DNA of 64,000 nt from Hydractinia symbiolongicarpus (taxonomy: Eukaryota > Cnidaria > Hydrozoa > Anthoathecata > Hydractiniidae), in NCBI RefSeq assembly GCF_029227915.1, contig NC_079880.1, positions 6,760,001-6,824,000 on the forward strand. Direction: 5' to 3'. Of the stretch, positions 27,701 through 39,355 are shown piece after piece. The stretch's first letter is position 1. Each line of letters begins with the position of its first letter. Position numbers and translations under genes: made by a program. The notes beneath the pieces were generated by a model, which made no database searches, had not been told where the DNA came from, and was given only the letters and a program-made list of their open reading frames with translations.

Positions 27701-29040
27701 ATTGAACTGATTTTGGGCTGTGACCTTATAAATGTGAAAGTGAGACAATTGAACTCCGAGAAATAACATTTTTCTTAATTTGACATGATTGCCTGAACTT
27801 AGCGATTACACTGGGCACTGTGGTAGCGCTTAATTTAAAAACTTAGATAAATAAGTCATTCTTTACCGTGGGACCAATCCTAGCCGTTATCGCGCGCTGA
27901 AGAAATAGCGACAGTTTCAAAAACTGCATTACATTGACTTTCTAACGGTGTCCGTCCGTTTGAGTTACAATGGTTGGGTCACATATTCGTACCAACATGT
28001 ATTTAGCGATATTTTTCTGATATTACTAGATTGCTTCGCTTTTAACAATGTAACGATTGACTGTGGGACTTAATTGAACTAACTTTGGACTGCGACCTGA
28101 TAAATGTGATAAATAAGACAATTGGACTATAAGAAATAACATTCTTCTTAATTAGACTTGTTTGCCTGAACTCAGCGATTACACTGGGCGCTGTGGTAGC
28201 GCTTTATTTAAAACTTTAGATTAATAAGTCTTTTTTTACTGTGGGACCAATCCTAGCCGTTATTGCGCGCTGAAGAAATACAGACAGTTTCAAAAAGTAC
28301 ATTTCATTGACTTTCTAACAGTATCAACCCGCTGGAGTTACAACGGTTAAGTCACATTTTCCTACCAAAATGTATTTCGTGATATCTTTCCGGTATTACT
28401 ATGTTGTATCGCTTTTAACAGTGAAACGATTAACCGCGGAACTTAATTGAACTGATTTTGGGCTGTGACTTTATAAATGTGAAAGTGAGACAATTGAACT
28501 CCAAGAAATAACATTCTTCTTAATTTGACATGATTGCCTGAACTCAGCGATTACACTGAGCACTGTGGTAGCGCTTCATTTGAAAACTTAGATAAATAAG
28601 TCATTCTTTACCGTGGGACCAATCCTAGCCGTTATCGCGCGCTGAAGAAATAGCGACAGTTTCAAAAACTGCATTACATTGACTTTCTAACGGTGTCAGT
28701 CCGTTTGAGTTACAATGGTTGGGTCACATATTCGTACCAACATGTATTTAGCGATATTTTTCTGATATTACTAGATTGCTTCGCTTTTAACAATGAAACG
28801 ATTGACTGTTGGACTTAATTGAACTAACTTTGGACTGTGACCTGATAAATGTGATAAATAAGACAATTGGACTATAAGAAATAACATTCTTCTTAATTAG
28901 ACTTGTTTGCCTGAACTCAGCGATTACACTGGGCGCTGTGGTAGCGCTTTATTTAAAACTTTAGATTAATAAGTCTTTTTTTACTGTGGGACCAATCCTA
29001 GCCGTTATTGCGCGCTGAAGAAATACAGACAGTTTCAAAA
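21716..29040 (+). repeat. Block Z': second copy of the 7.3-kb Z segment
   Basis: This block is nearly identical to 12405-19729. Differences noticed include GATTGGCCGCGG near 23216 (GATTGACCGCGG in Z), CTTACC for CTTCCC near 24628, TTTGCCTG for TTTGACTG near 26670, TTTTCCTACC for TTTTCTTACC near 28357, and TTATCGCGC for TTATTGCGC near 28632. The chimeric A/B monomer near 22324-22337 is present. It passes directly into X' without any non-satellite sequence. Confidence 0.93.
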
Positions 29041-32000
29041 AGTACATTTCATTGATTTTCTAACAGTATCAACCCGCTGGAGTTACAGCGGTTGAGTCAC
29101 ATATTCTTACCAAAATGTATTTCGTGATATCTTTCCGGTATTACTAGGTTGTATCGCTTTTAACAGTGAAACGATTGACCGCGGAACTTAATTGAACTGA
29201 TTTTGGGCTGTGACCTTATAAATGTGAAAGTGAGACAATTGAACTCCAAGAAATAACATTCTTCTTCATTTGACATGATTGCAGGAACTCAGCGATTACA
29301 CTGGGCACTGTGGTAGCGCTTCATTTAAAAACTTAGATAAATTAGTCATTCTTTACCGTGGGACCAATGCTAGCCGTTATCGCGCGCTGAAGAAATAGCG
29401 ACAGCTTCAAAAACTGCATTACATTGACTTTCTAACGGTGTCAGTCCGTTTGAGTTACAATGGTTGGGTCACATATTCGTACCAACATGTATTTAGCGAT
29501 ATTTTTCAGATATTACTAGATTGCTTCGTTTTTAACAATGAAACGATTGACTGTGGGACTTAATTGAACTAACTTTGGACTGCGACCTGATAAAATTGAT
29601 AAATAAGACAATTGGACTCCAAGAAATAACATTCTTCTTAATTAGACTTGTTTGCCTGAACTCAGCGATTACACTGGGCGCTCTGGCAGCGCTTTATTTA
29701 AAACTTTAGATTAATAAGTCTTTTTTTACTGTGGGACCAATCCTAGCCGTTATTGCGCGCTGAAGAAATACAGACAGTTTCAAAAAGTACATTTCATTGA
29801 CTTTCTAACAGTATCAACCGTTTGAGTTACAACGGTTGAGTCACATATTCTTACCAAAATGTATTTTGTGATATCTTTCCGGTATTACCAGGTTGTATCG
29901 CTTTCAACAGTGAAACGATTGACTGTGGAACTTAATTGAACTGATTTTGGGCTGTGACCTTATAAATGTGAAAGTGAGACAATTGAACTCCAAGAAATAA
30001 CATTTTTCTTAATTTGACATGATTGCCTGAACTCAGCGATTACACTGGGCACTGTGGTAGCGCTTCATTTAAAAACTCAGATAAATAAGTCATTCTTTAC
30101 CGTGGGACCAATCCTAGCCGTTATCGCGCGCTGAAGAAATAGCGACAGTTTCAAAAACTGCATTACATTGACTTTCTAACGGTGTCCGTCCGTTTGAGTT
30201 ACAATGGTTGGGTCACATATTCGTACCAACATGTATTTAGCGATATTTTTCTGATATTACTAGATTGCTTCGCTTTTAACAATGAAACGATTGACTGTTG
30301 GACTTAATTGAACTAACTTTGGACTGTGACCTGATAAATGTGATAAATAAGACAATTGGACTATAAGAAATAACATTCTTCTTAATTAGACTTGTTTGCC
30401 TGAACTCAGCGATTACACTGGGCGCTGTGGTAGCGCTTTATTTAAAACTTTAGATTAATAAGTCTTTTTTTACTGTGGGACCAATCCTAGCCGTTATTGC
30501 GCGCTGAAGAAATACAGACAGTTTCAAAAAGTACATTTCATTGATTTTCTAACAGTATCAACCCGCTGGAGTTACAGCGGTTGAGTCACATATTCTTACC
30601 AAAATGTATTTCGTGATATCTTTCCGGTATTACTAGGTTGTATCGCTTTTAACAGTGAAACGATTGACCGCGGAACTTAATTGAACTGATTTTGGGCTGT
30701 GACCTTATAAATGTGAAAGTGAGACAATTGAACTCCAAGAAATAACATTCTTCTTAATTTGACATGATTGCCGGAACTCAGCGATTACACTGGGCACTGT
30801 GGTAGCGCTTCATTTAAAAACTTAGATAAATAAGTCATTCTTTACCGTGGGACCAATCCTAGCCGTTATCGCGCGCTGAAGAAATAGCGAAAGTTTCAAA
30901 AACTACATTTCGTTGATTTTCTAACGGTGTCATTCCGTTTGAGCTAAAACGATTGGGTCACATATTCGTACCAACATGTATTTAGCGATATTTTTATGAT
31001 ATTACTAGGTTGCATCGCTTTTAACAATGAAGCGATTGACTGTGCGACTTAATTGAACTAACTTTGGATTGTGACCTGATAAATGTGATAAATGAGACAA
31101 TTGGACTCCAAGAAATAACGTTCGTCTTAATTTGACGTGATTGCCGGAACTCAGCGATTACACTGGGCGCTGTGGTAGCGCTTCATTTAAAAATTTATAT
31201 ATATAAGTCATTTTTACTGTGGGACCAATCCTAGCCGTCATGGCGCGCTGAAGAAATAGCGACAGTTTCAAAAAGTACATTTCATTGACTTTCTAACGGT
31301 GTGAGTCCGTTTGAGTTAAAACGATTGGGTCACATATTCGTACCAACATGTATTTAGCGATATTTTTCTGATATTACTAGATTGCTTCGCTTTTAACAAT
31401 GAAACGATTGACTGTGGCACTTAATTGAACTAACTTTGGACTGCGACCTGATAAATGTGATAAATAAGACAATTGGACTCCAAGAAATAACATTCTTCTT
31501 AATTACACTTGTTTGGCTGAACTCAGCGATTACACTGGGCGCTGTGGTAGCGCTTTATTTAAAACTTTAGATTAATAAGTCTTTTTTTACTGTGGGACCA
31601 ATCCTAGCCGTTATTGCGCGCTGAAGAAATACAGACACTTTCAAAAAGTACATTTCATTGACTTTCTAACAGTATCAACCCGTTTGAGTTACAACGGTTG
31701 AGTCACATATTCTTACCAAAATTTATTTCGTGATATCTTTCCGGTATTACTAGGTTGTATCGCTTTTAACAGTGAAACGATTGACCGCGGAACTTAATTG
31801 AACTGATTTTGGGCTGTGATCTTATAAATGTGAAAGTGAGACAATTGAACTCCAAGAAATAACATTCTTCTTAATTTGACATGATTACCGGAACTCAGCG
31901 ATTACACTGGGCACTGTGGTAGCGCTTCATTTAAAAACTTAGATAAATAAGTCATTCTTTACCGTGGGACCAATCCTAGCCGTTATTGCGCGCTGAAGAA

Positions 32001-35000
32001 ATAGCGACAGTTTCAAAAACTGCATTACATTGACTTTCTAACGGTGTCAGTCCGTTTGAGTTACAATGGTTGGGTCACATATTTGTACCAACATGTATTT
32101 AGCGATATTTTTCTGATATTACTAGATTGCTTCGCTTTTAACAATGAAACGATTGACTGTGGGACTTAATTTAACTAACTTTGGATTGTTACCTGCTAAA
32201 TGTGATAAATGTGACAATTGGACTCCAAGAAATAACATTCATCTTAATTTGACATGATTGCCGGAACTCAGCGATTACACTGGGCGCTGTGGTAGCGCTT
32301 TATTTAAAAATTTAGATGAATAAGTAATTTTTTACTGTGGGACCAATCCTAGCCGTTATCCCACGCTGAAGAAATAGAGACAGCTTCAAACACTACATTT
32401 CATTGACTTTCTAACAGTATCAATCCGTTTGTGTTGCAACGGTGAAGTCACATATTCGTACCAACATATATTTCGTGATATCTTTCCGGTATTACTAGGT
32501 TGTTTCTCTTTTAACAGTGAAACGATTGACTGTGGGACTTAATTGAACTGATTTTGGGCTGTAATCTTATAATTGAAAAAGTAAGACAATTGGACTCCAA
32601 GAAATAACATTCTTCTTAATTTGACATGATTGCCGCAACTCAACGATTACACTGGTCGCTGTGGTAGCGCTTTATTTGAAAATTAAGATAAATAAAGTAA
32701 CTTTTTAGCCGTGGGACGAATCCTACCTGTTAGCGCGCGCTGAAGAAATGGAGACAATTTCAAATACTACTTTTCACGGACTTTCTATCGATGTCAGTCC
32801 GTTTGAGTTACAACGGTTGGGTCACATATTCGTACCAACATGCATTTGGCGATATTTATCTGATATTACTAGGTTGCATCCCTTTTAACAGTGAAACGAT
32901 TGAATGTGGGACTTAATTGAACTAACTTTGGACTGTGACCTGATAAATGTGATAAATGAGGCAATTGGACTCCAAGAAATAACATTCATCTTAATTTGAC
33001 ATGATTGCCGGAACTCGGCGATTACACTGGGCGCTGTGGTATAGCTTCATTTAAAAACTTAGATAAATAAGTCATTCTTTACCGTGGGACCAATCCTAGC
33101 CGTTATTGCGCGCTGAAGAAATAGCGACAGTTTCAAAAACTGCATTACATTGACTTTCTAACGGTGTCAGTCCGTTTGAGTTACAATGGTTGGATCACAT
33201 ATTCGTACCAACATGTATTTAGCGATATTTTTCTGATATTACTAGATTGCTTCGCTTTTAACAATGAAACGATTGACCGTAGGACTTAATTGAACTAACT
33301 TTGGGCTGCGACCTGATAAATGTGATAAATAAGACAATTGGACTCCAAGAAATAACATTCTTCTTAATTAGACTTGTTTGCCTGAACTCAGCGATTACAC
33401 TGGGCGCTGTGGCAGCGCTTTATTTAAAAGTTTAGATTAATAAGTCTTTTTTTACTGTTGGACCAATCCTAGACGTTATTGCGCGCTGAAGAAATACAGA
33501 CAGTTTCAAAAAGTACATTTCATTGACTTTCTAACAGTATCAACCCGTTTGAGTTAGAACGGTTGAGTCACATATTCTTACCAAAATGTATTTCGTGATA
33601 TCTTTCCGGTATTACCAGGTTGTATCGCTTTCAACAGTGAAACGATTGACTGTGGAACTTAATTGAACTGATTTTGGGCTGTGACCTTATAAATGTGAAA
33701 GTGAGACAATTGAACTCCAAGAAATAACATTTTTCTTAATTTGACATGATTGCCTGAACTCAGCGATTACACTGGGCACTGTGGTAGCGCTTCATTTAAA
33801 AACTCAGATAAATAAGTCATTCTTTACCGTGGGACCAATCCTAGCCGTTATCGCGCGCTGAAGAAATAGCGACAGTTTCAAAAATTGCATTACATTGACT
33901 TTCTAACGGTGTCCGTCCGTTTGAGTTACAATGGTTGGGTCACATATTCGTACCAACATGTATTTAGCGATATTTTTCTGATATTACTAGATTGCTTCGC
34001 TTTTAACAATGAAACGATTGACTGTTGGACTTAATTGAACTAACTTTGGACTGTGACCTGATAAATGTGATAAATAAGACAATTGGACTATAAGAAATAA
34101 CATTCTTCTTAATTAGACTTGTTTGCCTGAACTCAGCGATTACACTGGGCGCTGTGGTAGCGCTTTATTTAAAACTTTAGATTAATAAGTCTTTTTTTAC
34201 TGTGGGACCAATCCTAGCCGTTATTGCGCGCTGAAGAAATACAGACAGTTTCAAAAAGTACATTTCATTGATTTTCTAACAGTATCAACCCGCTGGAGTT
34301 ACAGCGGTTGAGTCACATATTCTTACCAAAATGTATTTCGTGATATCTTTCCGGTATTACTAGGTTGTATCGCTTTTAACAGTGAAACGATTGACCGCGG
34401 AACTTAATTGAACTGATTTTGGGCTGTGACCTTATAAATGTGAAAGTGAGACAATTGAACTCCAAGAAATAACATTCTTCTTAATTTGACATGATTGCCG
34501 GAACTCAGCGATTACACTGGGCACTGTGGTAGCGCTTCATTTAAAAACTTAGATAAATAAGTCATTCTTTACCGTGGGACCAATCCTAGCCGTTATCGCG
34601 CGCTGAAGAAATAGCGAAAGTTTCAAAAACTACATTTCGTTGATTTTCTAACGGTGTCAGTCCGTTTGAGCTAAAACGATTGGGTCACATATTCGTACCA
34701 ACATGTATTTAGCGATATTTTTATGATATTACTAGGTTGCATCGCTTTTAACAATGAAGCGATTGACTGTGCGACTTAATTGAACTAACTTTGGATTGTG
34801 ACCTGATAAATGTGATAAATGAGACAATTGGACTCCAAGAAATAACGTTCGTCTTAATTTGACGTGATTGCCGGAACTCAGCGATTACACTGGGCGCTGT
34901 GGTAGCGCTTCATTTAAAAATTTATATATATAAGTCATTTTTACTGTGGGACCAATCCTAGCCGTCATGGCGCGCTGAAGAAATAGCGACAGTTTCAAAA

Positions 35001-36382
35001 AGTACATTTCATTGACTTTCTAACGGTGTGAGTCCGTTTGAGTTAAAACGATTGGGTCACATATTCGTACCAACATGTATTTAGCGATATTTTTCTGATA
35101 TTACTAGATTGCTTCGCTTTTAACAATGAAACGATTGACTGTGGCACTTAATTGAACTAACTTTGGACTGCGACCTGATAAATGTGATAAATAAGACAAT
35201 TGGACTCCAAGAAATAACATTCTTCTTAATTACACTTGTTTGGCTGAACTCAGCGATTACACTGGGCGCTGTGGTAGCGCTTTATTTAAAACTTTAGATT
35301 AATAAGTCTTTTTTTACTGTGGGACCAATCCTAGCCGTTATTGCGCGCTGAAGAAATACAGACACTTTCAAAAAGTACATTTCATTGACTTTCTAACAGT
35401 ATCAACCCGTTTGAGTTACAACGGTTGAGTCACATATTCTTACCAAAATTTATTTCGTGATATCTTTCCGGTATTACTAGGTTGTATCGCTTTTAACAGT
35501 GAAACGATTGACCGCGGAACTTAATTGAACTGATTTTGGGCTGTGATCTTATAAATGTGAAAGTGAGACAATTGAACTCCAAGAAATAACATTCTTCTTA
35601 ATTTGACATGATTGCCGGAACTCAGCGATTACACTGGGCACTGTGGTAGCGCTTCATTTAAAAACTTAGATAAATAAGTCATTCTTTACCGTGGGACCAA
35701 TCCTAGCCGTTATTGCGCGCTGAAGAAATAGCGACAGTTTCAAAAACTGCATTACATTGACTTTCTAACGGTGTCAGTCCGTTTGAGTTACAATGGTTGG
35801 GTCACATATTTGTACCAACATGTATTTAGCGATATTTTTCTGATATTACTAGATTGCTTCGCTTTTAACAATGAAACGATTGACTGTGGGACTTAATTTA
35901 ACTAACTTTGGATTGTTACCTGCTAAATGTGATAAATGTGACAATTGGACTCCAAGAAATAACATTCATCTTAATTTGACATGATTGCCGGAACTCAGCG
36001 ATTACACTGGGCGCTGTGGTAGCGCTTTATTTAAAAATTTAGATGAATAAGTAATTTTTTACTGTGGGACCAATCCTAGCCGTTATCCCACGCTGAAGAA
36101 ATAGAGACAGCTTCAAACACTACATTTCATTGACTTTCTAACAGTATCAATCCGTTTGTGTTGCAACGGTGAAGTCACATATTCGTACCAACATATATTT
36201 CGTGATATCTTTCCGGTATTACTAGGTTGTTTCTCTTTTAACAGTGAAACGATTGACTGTGGGACTTAATTGAACTGATTTTGGGCTGTAATCTTATAAT
36301 TGAAAAAGTAAGACAATTGGACTCCAAGAAATAACATTCTTCTTAATTTGACATGATTGCCGCAACTCAACGATTACACTGG
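29041..36382 (+). repeat. Block X': second copy of block X
   Basis: The base-for-base correspondence with 1-7331 starts at 29052, 29,051 bp from the window start. From 29868 it carries the 10-monomer unit. Unlike X, the second unit continues past 36382 through its C monomer (CGAATCCTACCTGTTAGCG near 36445) to about 37341. X' therefore looks like the intact arrangement and X the recombined one. Confidence 0.92.
29868..33594 (+). repeat. 10-monomer unit, copy 1 of the second occurrence
   Basis: This is equivalent to 817-4543 at offset 29,051 bp. It includes the D monomer around 32244-32616, the C monomer from about 32617 with GGGACGAATCC, and the A-like monomer with GGTATAGCTTC near 33039. Markers TTGATTTTCT at 30541 and 34268 give the 3,727-bp spacing to the next unit. 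Confidence 0.9.
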
Positions 36383-37341
36383 TCGCTGTGGTAGCGCTTT
36401 ATTTGAAAATTAAGATAAATAAAGTAACTTTTTAGCCGTGGGACGAATCCTACCTGTTAGCGCGCGCTGAAGAAATGGAGACAATTTCAAATACTACTTT
36501 TCACGGACTTTCTATCGATGTCAGTCCGTTTGAGTTACAACGGTTGGGTCACATATTCGTACCAACATGCATTTGGCGATATTTATCTGATATTACTAGG
36601 TTGCATCCCTTTTAACAGTGAAACGATTGAATGTGGGACTTAATTGAACTAACTTTGGACTGTGACCTGATAAATGTGATAAATGAGGCAATTGGACTCC
36701 AAGAAATAACATTCATCTTAATTTGACATGATTGCCGGAACTCGGCGATTACACTGGGCGCTGTGGTATAGCTTCATTTAAAAACTTAGATAAATAAGTC
36801 ATTCTTTACCGTGGGACCAATCCTAGCCGTTATTGCGCGCTGAAGAAATAGCGACAGTTTCAAAAACTGCATTACATTGACTTTCTAACGGTGTCAGTCC
36901 GTTTGAGTTACAATGGTTGGATCACATATTCGTACCAACATGTATTTAGCGATATTTTTCTGATATTACTAGATTGCTTCGCTTTTAACAATGAAACGAT
37001 TGACCGTAGGACTTAATTGAACTAACTTTGGGCTGCGACCTGATAAATGTGATAAATAAGACAATTGGACTCCAAGAAATAACATTCTTCTTAATTAGAC
37101 TTGTTTGCCTGAACTCAGCGATTACACTGGGCGCTGTGGCAGCGCTTTATTTAAAAGTTTAGATTAATAAGTCTTTTTTTACTGTTGGACCAATCCTAGA
37201 CGTTATTGCGCGCTGAAGAAATACAGACAGTTTCAAAAAGTACATTTCATTGACTTTCTAACAGTATCAACCCGTTTGAGTTAGAACGGTTGAGTCACAT
37301 ATTCTTACCAAAATGTATTTCGTGATATCTTTCCGGTATTA
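33595..37341 (+). repeat. 10-monomer unit, complete copy 2 of the second occurrence
   Basis: It follows in tandem and runs to about 37341, where TATTATTAGG replaces TATTACCAGG and the pattern of the older region begins. It keeps the pair of D and C monomers, and TTGAATGTGGGAC of the C tail is seen near 36627. The last monomers carry ACTGTTGGACC and CCTAGACGTTATTG, also present in unit copy 1 near 33456 and in the first occurrence near 4404. Confidence 0.9.
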
Positions 37342-39355
37342 TTAGGTTGTATCGCTTTCAACAGTGAAACGATTGACCGTGGAACTTAATTGAACTGATT
37401 TTGGTCCGTGACCTTATAAATGTGAAAGTGAGACAATTGAACTCCAAGAAATAACATTCTTCTTAATTTGACCTGATTGCCGGAACTCAGCGATTACACT
37501 GGGCACTGTGGTAGCGCTTCATTTAAAAACTTAGATAAATAAGTCATTCTTTACCGTGGGACCAATCCTAGCCGTTAACGCGCGCTGAAGAAATAGAGAC
37601 AATTTCAAATACTACTTTTCACGGACTTTTTATCGATATCAGTCCGTTTGAGTTACAACGGTTGGGTCACATATTCGTACCAACATGTATTTAGCGATAT
37701 TTTTCTGATATTACTAGATTGCTTCGCTTTTAACAATGAAACGATTGACTGTGGGACTTAATTGAACTAACTTCGGACTGCGACCTGATAAATGTGACAA
37801 ATAAGACAATTGGACTCCAAATAACATTCTTCTTAATTAGACTTGTTTGCCTGAACTCAGCGATTACACTGGGCGCTGTGGTAGCGCTTTATTTAAAAAT
37901 TTAGATTAATAAGTAATTTTTTACTGTGGGACCAATCCTAGCCGTTATCCCACGCTGAAGAAATAGAGACAGCTTCAAACACTACATTTCATTGACTTTC
38001 TAACAGTGTCAATCCGTTTGTGTTGCAACGGTGAAGTCACATATTCGTACCAACATATATTTCGTGATATCTTTCCGGTATTACTAGGTTGTTTCGCTTT
38101 TAACAGTGAAACGATTGACTGTGGGACTTAATTGAACTGATTTTGGGCTGTAATCTTATAATTGAAAAAGTAAGACAATTGGACTCCAATAAATAACATT
38201 CTTCTTAATTTGACATGATTGCCGCAACTCAGCGATTACACTGGTCGCTGTGGCAGCGCTTTATTTAAAAGTTTAGATTAATAAGTCTTTTTTTACTGTG
38301 GGACCAATCCTAGCCGTTATTGCGCGCTGAAGAAATACAGACAGTTTCAAAAAGTACATTTCATTGACTTTCTAACAGTATCAACCCGTTTGAGTTAGAA
38401 CGGTTGAGTCACATATTCTTACCAAAATGTATTTCGTGATATCTTTCCGGTATTATTAGGTTGTATCGCTTTCAACAGTGAAACGATTGACCGTTGAACT
38501 TAATTGAACTGATTTTGGTCTGTGACCTTAAAAATGTGAAAGTGAGACAATTGAACTCCAAGAAATAACATTCTTCTTAATTTGACCTGATTGCCGGAAC
38601 TCAGCGATTACACTGGGCACTGTGGTAGCGCTTCATTTAAAAACTTAGATAAATAAGTCATTCTTTACCGTGGGACCAATCCTAGCCGTTAACGCGCGCT
38701 GAAGAAATAGAGACAATTTCAAATACTACTTTTCACGGACTTTTTATCGATATCAGTCCGTTTGAGTTACAACGGTTGGGTCACATATTCGTACCAACAT
38801 GTATTTAGCGATATTTTTCTGATATTACTAGATTGCTTCGCTTTTAACAATGAAACGATTGACTGTGGGACTTAATTGAACTAACTTCGGACTGCGACCT
38901 GATAAATGTGATAAATAAGACAATTGGACTCCAAATAACATTCTTCTTAATTAGACTTGTTTGCCTGAACTCAGCGATTACACTGGGCGCTGTGGTAGCG
39001 CTTTATTTAAAAATTTAGATTAATAAGTAATTTTTTACTGTGGGACCAATCCTAGCCGTTATCCCACGCTGAAGAAATAGAGACAGCTTCAAACACTACA
39101 TTTCATTGACTTTCTAACAGTGTCAATCCGTTTGTGTTGCAACGGTGAAGTCACATATTCGTACCAACATATATTTCCTGATATCTTTCCGGTATTACTA
39201 GGTTGTTTCGCTTTTAACAGTGAAACGATTGACTGTGGGACTTAATTGAACTGATTTTGGGCTGTAATCTTATAATTGAAAAAGTAAGACAATTGGACTC
39301 CAAGAAATAACATTCTTCTTAATTTGACATGATTGCCGCAACTCAGCGATTACAC
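37128..39355 (+). repeat. Tandem 3-monomer unit of the older region (1,114 bp, two copies)
   Basis: The copies are about 37128-38241 and 38242-39355. Each holds a B monomer with TATTATTAGG, an A/C/A hybrid with CTAGCCGTTAACGCGCGCTG (37568 and 38682) and CACGGACTTTTTATCGATAT, and a D monomer with TTATCCCACGC. The A/C/A hybrid has a 3-bp deletion in its tail (GGACTCCAAATAAC for GGACTCCAAGAAATAAC), which makes it 370 bp and serves as a subtype marker further right. Confidence 0.85.
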
